From Lepas anatifera (Eukaryota > Arthropoda > Thecostraca > Lepadidae): a stretch of DNA of 64,000 nucleotides. This document shows, piece after piece, positions 38,480 through 53,510 of this stretch. Made by a program: the position numbers and the translations under genes. Where the stretch lies: assembly GCA_034440635.1 (NCBI GenBank), contig JAOTON010002065.1, forward strand, positions 1 through 64,000. Reading direction: 5' to 3'. Each line of letters starts with the position of its first letter. Within the stretch, counting starts at the first letter, position 1. The notes under the pieces were generated by a model. That model was given only the letters and a program-made list of their open reading frames with translations. It was not told the DNA's origin and searched no databases.

Positions 38480-38970
38480 CTTTTCAACAACCTTATGCCT
38501 GAGACGGTTCGAACCATCGTTATGATGGAGACACTTTCCCCCAGTGTCCAGCTGAGCGCCTACCCTCGTCACACAATCGGCTATCTTATGCCAAGTCCGC
38601 TTCGAAATCGCTCTCCGCCCGACTGGAGGCGGCCGCAGAGTTATGTCACGATCGCAGTAAAATCTGACGGCCGACCGGTCGCCGCCGTCTCCGCTGAGCG
38701 GCCGCTGGCGGTTGCAGTAAAAACGTCGTCTTCGACGAAGGGCGTCGGGCGGCCGGGAACGGCGCTGCTCGTTAGGTGGGCTCTCCAGTCGACGCGGGCT
38801 GCCGGAACCCACTTGTGGGCTCTCGGCGACGGGCGGCGGGCTCTCAGCGCATCTCTGCGGACTAGTGCCCATGCATCTCGTTACAGTTTCGATCGCGGCA
38901 GACGCGGGGAGGGGGCGGCGCACTATCCACCTCTCCGTGTCGTGGCACGTGCAGGCTGCCTGATCCCCCA
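38480..38970. other. CpG-dense island in the presumed upstream region
   Basis: Strong local rise in GC and CpG, with open frames on both strands but no recognised domain or signal peptide. It lies 6.6 kb upstream of exon 2 in gene orientation, so it could be a promoter or first non-coding exon of the Dscam-like gene. There is a TTTTACTGCRAYCG-type internal repeat (near 38650 and 38715 on the plus strand). This is inference only. Confidence 0.25.
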
Positions 38971-39787
38971 CAGAGCTAATTCAGATAAGAGCAAATGACC
39001 ACATACATGCAGCAGATGTTCGATTCTGAGACATCATTAGATCAACATTTGAATTTGATTATTTTATTTGATGTAATATCAAAATCTTTTGACTCAGTTT
39101 AGTTTTCCTTTTCCCCATTTTTGGCTGCGGTTAGTGGTCGACAACTGCAGCACAGTTTCCCCTCAAATGCAGCCTCCCCTCTGCACCCACAAAATCGGCC
39201 AATACACCACAGTATGCATAGTCACACCGATAGCAAAACAAAACAGAAATATGCTTAATGATTAATGGCGTTTTGTTTGAAATTGTTTTCTAAATACTTA
39301 TATCCACTATTTTTTACTTCGATGTCTCCATCATAGCTATTGTCATGACTATGCCATATTGTTTGCAATATTTACATTCAATATTTTCATGTTTCAGATC
39401 AGAATATTTTATGTCAGCGTTCGATGTTCAGTATTTCCTTTCTATATGTTTAAATTCAGTATTCTGGCCTCTGATATTTGTCACAGACCCTATGAAAACA
39501 CTTACATGCAGAGCTGAATGTAGATATCAAGGAAGCTAGGGACTGGTTTTCTCGAGGCTCACAGCCCGACACGGCATCGCGTCTCATTCACCGTCTCACA
39601 GTCTCATCGGTACCACATCTCTCTCGACACTTCCTTTACCTTCTTCCCGGCACTCTCCCATTGTCACTCTTCTGAGGCCTTTCTTTTACTCTGCCTGTGT
39701 TCATATTTGATCTCAGGAGTATCGTTCGGCGCCTGCCGCTGGACTTGAATGCGGACGTTTCTCCTGTCTTGTGTTTTAACCATACTT

Positions 39788-39825
39788 GTATGTATGTGTG
39801 TGTGTGTGTTGTGTGTGTGTTTTTT

Positions 39826-39862
<37 letters not shown>

Positions 39863-39867
39863 AAACT
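39788..39867. repeat. TG microsatellite with T and A runs
   Basis: (TG)n, then a run of T, then a second (TG)n and AAAAAAAAA. Compound simple repeat. Confidence 0.95.
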
Positions 39868-40559
39868 TAATTTAACATTTTCATCACATCCCTGACACAA
39901 AGAGCTTTACTTAATTTCAACCTGAACAAAATGTTTCCTTTCGTCTTGAAATATCTGAAGTCAAATAGCGTGTGAGCTGTTAAACAGTTCACTGTTTTAG
40001 CTAGCGAAATATTCGTCAGGAGATGATGATAAGCCTTCGGGGATAACATATTTTTAAGCATAACTTTGGGGTATGAAAAAGTTTCAATAAAGCTAGCTAA
40101 AAAGTTACAAAACAGGCTCAAAATGAAAAGGGAGCATACTAAACAGCAAGGAACATGCTTTTGAGGACACAACACAAATGATGAAGTCTCCTATCAGACA
40201 CTCATGCAATAATAAAGCACTGTCGCTTACCAGTGAAACAAATAAACCTGGTTTAGCCGTCATTAATCAGCCTTGAGCCCTTGGATAGAATCCGTCCGCA
40301 AGTAACCTGCAATTGCTCCCCGGGGAAGCAATTACCCAACTGAGCAAGCAGCGTCATTGCAAAGGAGTTAATCCTCACTAGGGGCATTGCACCAGCCTGG
40401 AGCTGGAAAGGAGCAAAAACGGGACCTAGTCCTGCCCGGCCGTGGGTCAGAATTCCCCCTTGAGTTTAGATTGGAACAGATTGATAAACACGTAAGCGAA
40501 GGCCAACATTCGTTTGGGATGTTAGGTTACTTTAATCGCTTAATCACTAATTGCTACTC

Positions 40560-40739
40560 GGTGGCACCGAGCTCGCTTTCCACGTGGCCGACCCGAGTTC
40601 AAGGCCCGGTGCACCTCCTGCGTAAGGAGCAATCTGGCTCCTGAGAAACCCTTCCAAGAGGAGAAGAGCCGACAGCGCCACATCAGCTTGGCTGTTGTTG
40701 CATCCGCTGCGACCATAAGCCCCCAAAATTATTATCATC
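40560..40739 (+). mobile_element. tRNA-derived SINE, family B, 5'-damaged copy
   Basis: Contains GCTTTCCACGTGGCCGACCC, GAGTTCAAGGCCCGGTG, GGAGCAATCTGGCTCCTGAG and AAACCCTTCC, matching the family B SINE at 12084-12276, and ends CCCCCAAAATTATTAT. The first part of the head is lost or diverged and the core is more decayed than in the other copies. Confidence 0.8.
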
Positions 40740-43700
40740 CTCACCATTCAGCGTTTTCCTTGTTTCTTGGGTTTCTTTGCGCACGAGCAAGAACAAGCAG
40801 CATCTCAAATATTCGAAGGGGTTGTGTATTTCCACTTAAGGGAGCCTACTTACCCAAAATACAGACAGCACTGAAGCAGAAACTGCAAAACATCGCCACA
40901 CTTGCTGGGCTGCTCTTGAAGTGGCGTGAAACTCTCTGGAAGCAATAAGCACAGAATGTTAGACAGAAATTGACAATTGCATGCGTTGCTTTCCAAAACA
41001 CCACTTTATGAGCTACTGAATAATGGACGCATCACCACTTGCATTATGAAGTAGAATGATTTTACACAAAGAGGTAAATCATGTTTTAAATCTCGTCTTT
41101 CATCATCTGCGCTCTTCTCAAGCCTCGTCAATTTAACTAACACGCCAGCTCTGGGGCCTGCTTAGCTGATCGATGAATAAGTTTTCATGCGTCTGGATAT
41201 TGATCGACTGGGTTTGCAATAAGCCTGTAATATTTATTGCCACTTGTGCCCTTATATATTTTAACATATTATTCACATATAACATATTATTGTAAAATAT
41301 TATTGCCCGGTTGCCTTTTAATCGAGCAGGGTAACTTTTAGAAAAAAGGTAGACCTCATGCCTCAGCTGGCAGGGGAGTGATTATTTGATTTCTAATGAG
41401 TGGAGAAAGTGATAGTAATGAGTCAAACAATAGCTGAACACATTTTCATGTCAATTACAGTGGCCAAAATGTGTCTGGAAAGCCCATGGGACAATGCTCG
41501 TTGCATGAGGTGTGCACAGATAGCCTTGACCACATTAAATGGTCGGGAAGGAGCAGAGATGGCCTCCATTATGGCTGCTGAGAAATGTCTCCCACGGATC
41601 CCTCAACAATACCGCATCCAGAATTACCGTGCCGTAATGCTAAATATCAGCTCAGACCGGAGACTGCGGCTCTAAAAGTCTACGGGGAAACGTACAGACG
41701 CCATTTTTAATGGCAAAAGGCCAGTGGCTGCACAGATTCGCAGCCCGGCATCAGAAGCTCCCATGGGATCACTACCTGAGCAGGTAATCTCGTCCACAGA
41801 GCTGCTGCCTCTCGGAGGCTCTGGCTTCATCACCCCTGGGTACATAACTGATGTGATATGGTCCGACACGCCGACTCCGTGGCAACTCAGCCCACGGTAT
41901 CTCTGCCCTGACGGGTGAATACGGATTTGTGCGAGAACGCAGAGTTGCACCCTCTTCCTCTCGCCGATGTTGTTTGCTTGCCATCATGGGTGTCACCACT
42001 AGAACAAGAAGGTGTGTGTGTGTGAGTGGGTGTGTATGTGTGATTGGGTGGAGGGGGGTGGAGAGGGAGGGCATCTATTTTGAAGCTTCGTCTAAAGAAC
42101 TGTGCAATGTTAACAGTAAAAGAATGTGTGGCTTTGCGCTCGGTGTTATTTTCAGCTGGTGCTGCATCAAAACTTTCGGCCTTTCCCATCCTCGCAAGAG
42201 ATTTCCCGAGAGAATTTAGACTCGCCGAATATGGACAGAGCACAAGAAAATCGCAGGTTTGTTACATACTCTCTGTGGCGTAGCCAGGATTCGACACCAA
42301 GGAGGGATCGACGGCCGTATGGTTTTTTTCGTATGGTACGAGGCAATGTCTATGGTGCAATACATCATAGGAACTTCCTAGCGTCGATTTGAATAAGTAA
42401 ATCATATTCGAAATCATGATTTTTTTTAGTAAATAATTTGGTGGAGTCCGCCTTCAGACACATATATTTTGTGCTGATGCCACCCAGTATTGCAGGGTTT
42501 GAATATCTGGGCGCAGGATAACTAGAGAACACTTGAAAAATCACTGTTTTTTTAAATATACTGTTTCTATGCTCACAGATTTGCTGATCTCTGAGCATGA
42601 AGATAACATAGCGACCAGAGGTTGTACAATGGTTCAAAAGCAAACATTTGTTCTGGCAGCAGCAAGCTGGAGATGGTCAAGGTTCTGGCGGAGGTGGATC
42701 CAGTCGATCGGTGTGGGAGGAGGGGAGGGGAGGGGTGCAAACCATTGTCAGCGAGAAAAAAAACTTCAAACCATAGGGGTGGCGTCTGCCAAAATTAAAC
42801 TGTTACAGTGAGCCAATTTTTCACATGGATTCCTGGTGAAAAAACCCTTGAATATGTTTTTACTGACGGACACATCCTCGCAATTTATCAATCATGTAAC
42901 ACTATATTACTTTGGAGAGGGAAAGGGAGGGGCAAAGGAGGGTTTGGCCTCCCTTGATTTTGCTTGAGAGGCATGGCCAGATTGTCCCCTCCCCCTGGAC
43001 CCGCCCCTTAGTTCTGGTATATGGGACAACTGGCGCTGGCACTGATGCCGGCGCAAAAACAGCTATTTCAAAGCTGTATTCAAAGGCATTAGAACTGACA
43101 AAAGCAAGAAAGGATTAATGGTTGAATCGAAGAGCTGTCATTTTCAGTTACGGATCTGGCATAGGAAAGTGGAAACCGTCTACAGTAGACCATACGGGAA
43201 AACATACGGAAACTTGTTTGTTCAAACAATGACTTCAGTTCAGTTCATCAAAGATCAAAGTCACCAATGCTTTTGAACCACTGTTTCAACTGATACTTGG
43301 CTCTTATTAAAGAAGAAATCACAGCTAATGTGAAAGTTACGCCACCTACTATTTCCTGGCGGCACGCTATTTCCTGGTTGCATTCCGGTAACGCCCTGAC
43401 CAACAAGCAATCAGTAAGCAAAGAAGTGTCCAAAGTTTCGGTAACGTTACCAAGCACCAGGTTCCAGTTACGGTAGACCAATGAGAAACCACCGAGCGGA
43501 TAAAAGGCTCTTGGGGATAAAAGTGGCCTACACCGACACTACTGGTTGTTGGCCGATGTCCGCCGACCATGCCGGTGACAGCATAATAGTATCTAGAGTG
43601 TGGCGCTGGGGGCTCAAATCTCGCCCTTGCCCTCGCCCGAATCTCGCCCTTCAAATCTCGCTCACATGATGTCACCTTTTGCTCCTCAGGGGGTGATTTT

Positions 43701-44130
43701 TGGGTGTTATTGTACTGTTTGCCCCTGATTATTATTTATGGGGCTGATACATGCAGGAGGTACGCGCCGCATGTCCATTCCAGAAGCTGTCTATCAAAAT
43801 GAATGACTAAATTAAAGGAAGTCTGATTGCCGCTGAACAAGAATGAAGAGTTCCATCGTCAGATATTTGAGAAAAAACCGAGAATACCACCAACGACTGA
43901 ACTGCGTTGACTTGCAGCCGAGCCTCAAAGAGTACCTTGTAATTGAAAAGTATCTGTCTAAAATAAGGGGACGGGAGCAGAAGTTCGTCGAGAAATAACG
44001 AAGCCCAGACGCAAGCCTAAGGCGATGAAACATTCAAATAGGATCACAGCTATAACCTTTAGCACCTTTCTTCCTCTGCCCACTCACACACATACACATC
44101 CCACTTTTCTAATACAATAACAAGCACAAG

Positions 44131-44134
44131 CACA

Positions 44135-44222
<88 letters not shown>
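44131..44222. repeat. CA microsatellite
   Basis: About 90 bp of nearly pure (CA)n. The CVCVCV frame on it is an artefact. Confidence 0.98.
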
Positions 44223-44223
<1 letters not shown>

Positions 44224-45070
44224 CAATACGGACAGGCATCCACTCACTCACACACGCATTATTCCACCATGTATTCCGTCTTCATTCTCTACCTTGCTTG
44301 TTTAGTTACTTAGTGTTAATGTCGTGAGGAATGTTAAGACTATCTTTCAAGTTGGAGTCTTGACTTTGGAACCTGAATGTTGATGCTGAAAAAACAGGGA
44401 CCTGACCGACACCTGAAAAAGATGCTTCGTCAGGCACAAGCTGAGTAAATGAGGGTGGAAAAGAGTATTGTTCCTCAAACCAATATATTTCCTTTAAAAA
44501 AAAATTATAGTACTTTCCCGTTTCTGCTGAAGACATATTAAAACCAATTAGGAAAAAGGGATATGAGCTGCAAATTATGCTTCAGTTCTATGTGGATTAA
44601 AAATGTAGGCATTAATGCATAAACTCCTGATGATGCACAAGTGAAGTGAGCTGATTTTTCATCCTGTACTCGTTTTTCATACATTTTTCGAAGAAATAGG
44701 ATAATGGCCTTCTGCTTGATTTACCGGGCACCTAAAAAAACAATAGTTATGCACGACTGTGATGGCAAATCTCCCAAATCACAGTAAATATCTGTTCAAA
44801 TTCCTCTGTTCGACTACCAAACATAATTTATGTAATTCAGAATCTAGGCCCAGCTTTGCCACGTCAAAGTGGTGCTACATATCTCCACCACAGGGAAAAT
44901 ACTTGAAAAATTACCGTAAAACCTTAGTCATGTTCGTGCAAAATACTGAAGAGAGATCTGTCATCACAGGATCAAGCCCCAATCGCAGAAACAACAGGAC
45001 GTCGGATAACCCTAGGCTGCCACGTAGTGAGTTCTGGATCCCGTTCCCCGATAAGGTCACTGACATCAAT

Positions 45071-45222
45071 ACCTGGAGGAAAGTAGTACAGCTAAACACA
45101 CTTGGAGGAAGTTACGACTAAATACACTTGGAGGAAAGTACGACTTAGTACAGTTGGAGGAAAGTACGACTAAATATACTTGGAGGAAAGCACGACTAGA
45201 TACACTCGGAGGAAAGCACGAC
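45071..45222. repeat. 26-bp tandem repeat, about 6 units
   Basis: Units of the type CACTTGGAGGAAAGTACGAC followed by TAAATA repeat from 45071 to about 45222, with unit-to-unit changes (AAGTTACGAC, AAGCACGACTAGATA). They follow the 120-aa frame at 44759, which has no recognisable domain. Confidence 0.9.
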
Positions 45223-45782
45223 ATGTGTGTCTGTGGACACTGGAATATAATATCATATCACGGCACCTGACTTTGGAAACACACCAAGGCTGTTTTCACT
45301 CCCTCTAGTGCTCCAGCCACAGCTTACCTAAACACGTGAATAGCTCGGTCTAACGTGCTTGCGTCACGTGGCCCTCTCCGGACGCACCGCCCCATCACGC
45401 GCCGTGCTCGCGGGCCGACTGTGCCGCCATCCCACAGCATTGGCGCGTGCCTCCGAGGGAAGCTGCCGGGAAGCTGCAGCAGCGCCGACGCACGCTCTCA
45501 CTGGCGGGCCACGCTCGCACCGCTCGGAAACGACACAACACATTCAATCATAACGTGACTAGTTCCAACCCAAGGCAGCTGCACAAGTTTGCCGAAGTCA
45601 GTCAGCCAATTCATTGTGCTGGGAAATGGGAGCCTAGTGCTTTCTCGGGTCGCTCTGAATCTCAATCAAAACATTGAGTATCGGAGTGGAACCCAGTATG
45701 CTTCAGCCAAATGGAAACTACATATGTGTGTGGAAGGGAGATCAGAGACGAATCCCAGGGGAGGGGGCGATCGATTTGCTCC

Positions 45783-46420
45783 TTAATACGTGCAGTAGAG
45801 GGGTCCTAAAGTGCCCTCTACCCATCAGTCTAATGTGGACGGAGAACCGTTCTCTGCCAGAATACGCTACTTGTTTAGATTTGAGAAAACTCATGAACGC
45901 ATCGATTCATGACATGATTTTGAAAATTGGTCGATGGTTTTGTTGCTTATAGGCTTTCAAAGTCATACCTTTATTCTGAGAGCGTCGAAATCGCGCGGTC
46001 GCACCATTTTGCCTGCACTGTAGACCAAGTGGTGACGTAATAACGTCATATCATTGTGATTATATATCAAGGTCAACCCACGTGCAAGTCAAGGTCAAGG
46101 CCAAAGGTCATAAGACAAGGTCTTTGACCAATGATAATGACATTATTAAGCCAATATTGATGACATTATTCAGCATGGCGCATGTTATACTATCACTTCA
46201 TAGTTAAGGCTAATCAAATTCATGGGCAAGGTCACTGATCAAGTTTAAAGTTTTAAGCCAAACTCTGAGTTGGATTAAAAACTGCTAAAGGGGCCAGTTA
46301 TAATTTTACTTTATCGGAAATATGTCATATTGTTTCGTCAGAGGTCAGTGACCTTTGAGTGACCAGGGCCTCAAACTTTTAGAGACAATTTTTTGGGATC
46401 TTCCCTCTATGACCGTGCAA
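45783..46420. mobile_element. TTAA MITE family 4, 5' portion
   Basis: Starts TTAA-TACGTGCAGTAGAGGGGT, then CCTAAAGTGCCCTCTACC. The interior (GCTTTCAAAGTCATACC, GACCAAGTGGTGACGTAATA, CATGTGCAAGTCAAGGTCA-like) matches 50210-50640. No matching right terminus before 46738, where another MITE starts. Confidence 0.78.
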
Positions 46421-46737
46421 CCTCAAATCACGTGACCACCTGGGAGGAAGAGGTCAATAGGCGGTGAGTTTTTATCCTTTTCCGCAAACGGTGAGTTCTG
46501 GGACAGTGACAATATCGATCAGGTGGTTTCTTGGCATGCTCTAACACACGACTATCTCACTTTAAATCCGTTTATGGCAGGACCACATCACATTCTCGTC
46601 TCGGCGCAAAACATGGGCTGTGATTCGATAAATAATTGCTTTACCTGTCCTCCAGATGAAGGGGGGGAGAAATCAACTATTTTACCGAAATTCCTGTCCC
46701 ATTTTACGAAATGCCTGTCCTATGGACCAGTGAGTAT

Positions 46738-47685
<948 letters not shown>

Positions 47686-48134
47686 GGAGACGGTACCCTT
47701 CCCCTGGATTCGCTCCTGAGAGGGTTACATACCAATTGCTTTTGGGTTTTAGGACCCATTCACCTATACATGCGATTCGAACCAACTCGTTACGGAACGT
47801 AATCGATATGGAAAGGGATTTAACTCTATTATTTATAATTGAAACAACAAATTCAAGAAAATAACACCATCACACCAGATTTATGCACCAGGTAGAATCA
47901 GTTGATTCACTGCTTTTTCAATCTAACAAAGTCAGAAGTAACCCTTCCTACCTATGCTTTTCCATGATAGAGCATGCAGTTTATACCAGGCAGCTCTTTG
48001 GCCAGCCAGTGCGTTGTATTTTCAAACATGTTTTTATCTTCTGCAAAACCACACTGATTTATACTGAAAGGTCCTCTTTCTCTGTAATGTTTCAAGTCTT
48101 ACATACTTTTACTGTCGTATGTCGGCGGTAGATC

Positions 48135-48984
48135 TTAACACGCGCATTGACGGGGGTCTGAGCCACCTTCGCATTGACGGGGGGGCGGGTACCCGCCCCC
48201 CTAAGATCTCGAGAACCACGGTAGGTAGCGAAAAACGGTAAACGGCGTTGGGCTGCCCATCCACTTCTCCATCGAAAACATTTGAACCATTTTTTTGTCA
48301 GGTCACATTTAAGGTCACGAGAGGTCAAAACATGCCCGTCATAGGGATAACATGTAAATTCAGTTTTTCGGCCATTAAATCTGAACAAGTAAAGATAGAG
48401 CAAAACGACTTAAACAATATGAATCCTCTTAGCAAGCCTAATCGAATGATATATAATTTGACCTTGCTAGGTCAAATCAAGGATTTGACCTGACCTGAGG
48501 TCAGGTCAGGGTCAAATTATATAAAATGCATATCATTAGAACTGCAAAGCCCAGGCGAGTCTAATGCAGCTAAAATAAATGCTCTATCACCATCTGTTAC
48601 TGAGTTATTCCGTAAAAACCATTTTTCCCATGTATTTCCAATGGAGAGGTCATGCGTCGTACCTGACCTTAGGTCATCGATATCAAAAATACCGGAACAT
48701 ATTTTAGAGAACTCGGTGGGGCCATTATGTGATATGAGTTTCAATCGGATAAGTTCACCCTGCTCCGACTTATGCTATCTTAAACTTTTTTTGAGGTCGG
48801 GTCACTTGACCTGTAATGGTGACCTGACCTGAGATGACTTAGCCTTAAAATTTTCACAGAAGTTGTAAAAATGATGAGGGAAAAGGTATACCAAGTACGG
48901 CGGCGCTACGCGCCGCCGTTTTTCTGCTATCTGCGAAAAACCCGAGGGGGGGCGGGTACCCGCCCCCGTCAATGCGCATGTTAA
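48135..48984. mobile_element. TTAA MITE family 1, copy B
   Basis: TTAA target site on both sides (48135-48138 and 48981-48984). Terminal inverted repeats CACGCGCATTGACGGGGG and CCCCGTCAATGCGCATG. A second, inner inverted repeat uses GGGCGGGTACCCGCCCCC at both ends. The centre has an AGGTCA palindrome (TTGACCTGACCTGAGGTCAG). About 850 bp, non-coding. Confidence 0.95.
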
Positions 48985-50059
48985 GGTCATATCAGACGTC
49001 TTATACCATTGCACAGCAGGAACTTTTCCACTAGTAGCCTGAATTCAATCAAAAGTTAAAGATTCGATTTTTGGGCAAAATATGCTCTTAGTTGGTCGGA
49101 AATTGTCTAACTCTTACGATGGTGAAGAAAAATTTTGTCTCCTTTTTCTAAAAGTGGTTGAAAAATGTATCTAAAGTAGGAGAAAGTTGGACATACAGTG
49201 TCACCTGTTTCAATGCCAGAAAATGATGGCAAGATACAAACGCAAGTGGGGTGTCCAATATGGTTGAATGTTTACCAAATTCTGTATTTTTAGAAAGCTT
49301 GACCCCTTTTATGTCCAAAATAACTGTCAGATTAGCAAACAATGTCGTAGGAATAAAATTATATAAGAATGTATTAGACCTTGTTTCTAACCATTTTCAA
49401 TTTCGGGCCTCCAAGAAATGTGTAAGGTTTTAACTACTAGTGACGTCGATTGGCGCACGGAAATATATAAATTAGGACACGGCAGACAATTTTAGGTACG
49501 AACCCAAAAAATTCCTGCGACTTTTTGCGACTCTTGGAGAAACGTTTGTATTTTTACCACAATGCGCCTGGCCGGCGCGGCGCCCATGCAGGCACAATGA
49601 CAGAGAGGCCACTGAGGTTGTGGATTTATGGACTTTTTAGCGATAGTTAGATGTAGGTAGGTGGTGTCACCATAGGCGGATTCAATGGGGGCAAGTGGGG
49701 TTACTCCCCCTTCGATTAAACTTCGTCGCCCCTTAAAAGTTCGATACCACCCCTTAAAATGTTACTTCTCATCCCGATCCCCCAAGATGCGACTATGGAG
49801 GCAGGAGGGGGTGTATAGACACCTACGACAGAATTTGGCGCGCCTGATAATTTTTGGTTTCCATCTGATGGTTTTCCACGCAGAAAATTGGCAACCTCGT
49901 GGTCCGGATGCCGCCCCCGACAAAATGTTCCCGATCAAATCTATTGAATACGATTACGTGCGGCACCACACCATAACTTGTGTGATACTCTATCGGCTTT
50001 TACCGGAGATGGCTTTAGTAGTTCTTCCAGCAAAAATAAACAATATAATGATAACATTT

Positions 50060-50970
50060 TCACACGTGCAGTGGAGGGGATCTTAAAGCGCCCCTGTCCA
50101 GAGAACGGTTCTCTACCGAAAATTGCTACTCGACTGCATTTGAGAGAGTTTATGAGCGCGTCCATTGGTGAGGGAATTTTGAAAATCGGTTCGTAATTTT
50201 TCGACTTACAGCTTTCACAGTCAGACCTACATTTTGAGACCGTCACAATCGCGCAGTCGCACCAGTTCACCTGCACTGCAGACCAAGTGATGGCGTCATA
50301 ACGTCATATGATCAGGTTATACGTCAAGGTCAACCCACGTGAAGGTAAAAGTCAAATGTCACAGGTTAAGGTCATTGACCCCAGTATTCCGGTCAGATGG
50401 CATTATTCAGTATGAATGTTTTTCTATGATTTCATAGTTAAGGTAAGATAAGAGGTCTTTAAACTGTCTTTCAATAGGCAATAGTCAAGCTCAATGCCAC
50501 AGCTCAAGATCAGAAGTCTTTTTCAAGGTCAAATAATATATTCCCGCCAAAAAGGCTGCCGTAGTGCCGGTTAAATTGTACATTATTGTGAATATGGCAT
50601 GGCATATTGTTAGGCCATAGGTCATTGACCTTGAATGACCTTGGCCTCAGAATTATAAAAAAAAATATTGTGTTGCCTTTCCTATATTAATTTAATCCGC
50701 TTTTGGTGTACTACCGGCTATTTCCCACATAATCACGGCATTTCCCAATAGGTACCCTAGTAGGCCCCATATTTGATCTTATCGAACTCGTTTGAGCTTA
50801 AAGATATTCAAAGGTCAATAAAACCTGGTCATAATGTTGATCACTATTGACGCCATGCACACCCCAACGGGCGTTTTTCTAACCCTCTTGGTTTCTGAGA
50901 CATCAGAGGGCACTTTAGGACCCCCTCAACTGTGCTTTGACAACAGACCCATCTCCACTGCGCGTGTTAA
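50060..50970. mobile_element. TTAA MITE family 4, near-full copy
   Basis: Starts ACACGTGCAGTGGAGGGGAT, then CTTAAAGCGCCCC. Ends GGGCACTTTAGGACCCCCTC...CCACTGCGCGTG-TTAA (50967-50970), the inverted version of its start. A second end-like block GGGGGCACTTTAGGACCCCC...GTGCGTG-TTAA lies at 51096-51131. Many AGGTCA words. Non-coding. Confidence 0.8.
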
Positions 50971-51270
50971 TTGGAACATAGATTTCAGTGTTAAGCTATG
51001 AAATTAGAAACGATAGTCATATATTGTAACAACAAGTCATTGTTGCATTGTTGAGACCCGTTTTATTTATTAGGGCTAATTTGGAAATTGATTTTGGGGG
51101 CACTTTAGGACCCCCTCCTCTGTGCGTGTTAAGTCCAAATTTGAATGCAGTGTGAAATGTTGTTACTTTATCACTAGTCAACTGATTCCCAGCAAAATTG
51201 ATAGAATTCACTCGTGGATTCTGTCGTTAGGAACAAATTCAGGCTAGAAGTGGAAAAGTTCCCACTGTGC

Positions 51271-51470
51271 ATTGGACTGCGATACATTTTAAGGCTATAT
51301 CCGGTGTCTTGTGCGATTGGTCAGCGGTGAATTTTAAAATTATATACGATGCCTTATGCCATTGGTCTGCGGTAGGTTTTTAGGGTCATATCTGATGTTT
51401 TATGCCATTGATGTGCGGTAGATTTTTAAGGTCATATCTGATGTTTTATGCCATTGGACTGCGGTGGACT
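51271..51470. repeat. 46-bp tandem repeat, about 4.4 units
   Basis: Units of GCCATTGGACTGCGGTAG, then ATTTTTAAGGTCATATCTGA and TGTTTTAT. Related text appears at 48984-49020 (TTAAGGTCATATCAGACGTC). The last two units are the most alike. Confidence 0.85.
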
Positions 51471-52941
51471 AGACTAAAACTAACAAATCAAAATATGCTG
51501 TCATGGCTTTTGGCTCTCAAAATTGTGTGCCAATACAAAATAATGGCGCTTGTGCTTACCAACGGTTATGATTGTTGGCGAATTTGAATCTTAAAAAAAA
51601 ACTGAGCAAATTCGATGGATTATCTTAGTCGGTAGCGTTTTTCTGGGCACAACATGCCCTGCTAACTTTTAGGAACAAATATACAGTCAGAAACAGTAAA
51701 CCGTTTCGGCAGAGTATGTTTCCCATGGGCATTATCTTATATCTTAGAATACCTGGCTGTGTTTTTCCAAAAACGCGTCATAACTGAAAAACGGAATAAG
51801 CCTACGCAGCAGTGATTAATAAAAAAACACTTCCATAATTTCTAAAGCCAGTAGTTTCCGAGACTTCTGATCTAAATGAATGTCGAATCAACCCACCAGA
51901 GGAAATGAGCTTTACAATTAGCTGCTAGTGAGCCAGGTAAAAGGCAATGTCCCGCTTTTAGCGTGGGTTTTTAACTGATATAGGCAGCAGTTTTGTAGAG
52001 CGTGTCAAGAAGCCACTATTGGCATACTTAGTCTCACCCAAAGCTCTCCGTATAGCATTTCCACAAGCTTTAAAGTTCAAAGTAGACGGCTTACTATCTT
52101 ATTTCAAATCATGGTGAAATCCCTTTCCATCTGGCAGCACATGTCACGTGATGGATGCTAACAAATGGCCATGCAACCTTATATACCGCAAGCCGCCAGA
52201 TTCGTGATTACATGTCGTGCTTGGGTCAACCAGCGTAGCAAGACAAGAGGCGGTATCTTTGTTTTGAGCGATTGGAGGTGGAAACAAAATGTGGTTTCCT
52301 GATTTTCAGAGCTATGTTTCGTTCATAATTTGTTCTTTTAGCATTGTGCCAAAACTATCTATTCCATTCAAGAAGAAAAGCGTACACAGCAAGACTTACT
52401 CGGTATCTCGATGCTTTGAGGAGGCTTACCAACTTTCCAGCCTACGGAAGCCTTCAGGAACTTCAGTTCGGTGGTCAGATCCCATCCGCCTCTAGAATCA
52501 TGATGGCCGCTATCCAATTATTGGGAAGACAAACACGACGCGCAAGCCGGCTTCCACTGTCAGATCGCGCCAATCCAATTGCAGACCGTCGCAAATGCCC
52601 CTGCCGCCGAGTTCGCCGGCTTGAGTCGGCGCTGAGCTAACGACGCGCCCTGCCAGATGGCTGCCATATCCAACCAGGCGGACGGACGCGGAGGCGGGAG
52701 GATCAGGTCGGCGCTCTTACGGCACGCGCGCACTGCCGTCCAACCTTCACCTAGCGGAAATAGGTTGTGTCAGGCAGAGTCTGACTGATGGAAGGCTAGC
52801 GCTGAATCGCTCAGTGCCGGTGAAAATTGTACGCAGAATAGTTTAGCACTCTTCCCGCTCGTGCTAGGTGGTTGGGCTTTAGCTGAAGACGGAAACATTA
52901 TCGAAATCCTACAGCGTACCTTGGCTGCAAGACTTAGCTTA

Positions 52942-53510
52942 TTAACCCTCGCCCACCGGGGGCCATCGATGGCCCCCTAAGGTTTTACAGATAGCAGAAA
53001 AACGATGGTGCGCAGCAACGCGCTTGAAGTGTCTACCTCTCACCCCATCATTTTTCCACCATCCCTGAAATGTTTTACCCCGGGTCACACTACTAGCTAG
53101 CTCAAACAAGGTCCAACAAACTAGTTCAAACAAGGTACCAGGCTAGCTCAGACAAGGTCACCTCACTTCAACTTTTAAGACTTACCATAGCTATATTTCT
53201 CAGCCGATCGACTTTAAACTTTCTACACTTGATGACCGCCCCGGAGTCTACAAAATGCACATCCAGGATTTTTTTCGATTTTAGTGACTTCTCCCATATT
53301 TCGATTTGGGAGACCTGAGGTGGTCTATCCCATGGACAAATCATGGGAAAAGCTCTCTAATGATCTAAAAGTTACAAAAATGATGGCAAATGCTCAAATT
53401 TCTCAGCACAGAATTCTTGGCCTCTTTTTCATTGAAACCTGGGGCAATATTTGCCTTTGACCTGTCTTAGGTTATCACAGGTCACCAGGGGTCAAAAACA
53501 GTATTTTGAC
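52942..53510. mobile_element. TTAA MITE family 3, truncated copy
   Basis: TTAA-CCCTCGCCCACCGGGGGCC and ATCGATGGCCCCCTAAGGTT match the family 3 element at 59463. The match continues through CATCATTTTTCCACCATCCC and GGTCAAAAACAGTATTTTGA, then stops near 53510 before the right terminus. A CTAGCTC...ACAAGGT local duplication sits at about 53090-53160. Confidence 0.82.

Larger units (their letters stand above)
31919..45070. other. Presumed intron 1 / upstream region, no supported gene
   Basis: Upstream of exon 2 on the minus strand. A phase-1 signal-peptide exon is expected somewhere above 31919, but I found no Met-plus-hydrophobic stretch with a donor that I would defend. Contents are the repeats listed separately plus several G-run element ends typical of DNA transposons (32570-32620, 34800-34870, 42280-42320, 42690-42740). 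The rest looks like ordinary intron or intergenic DNA. Confidence 0.4.
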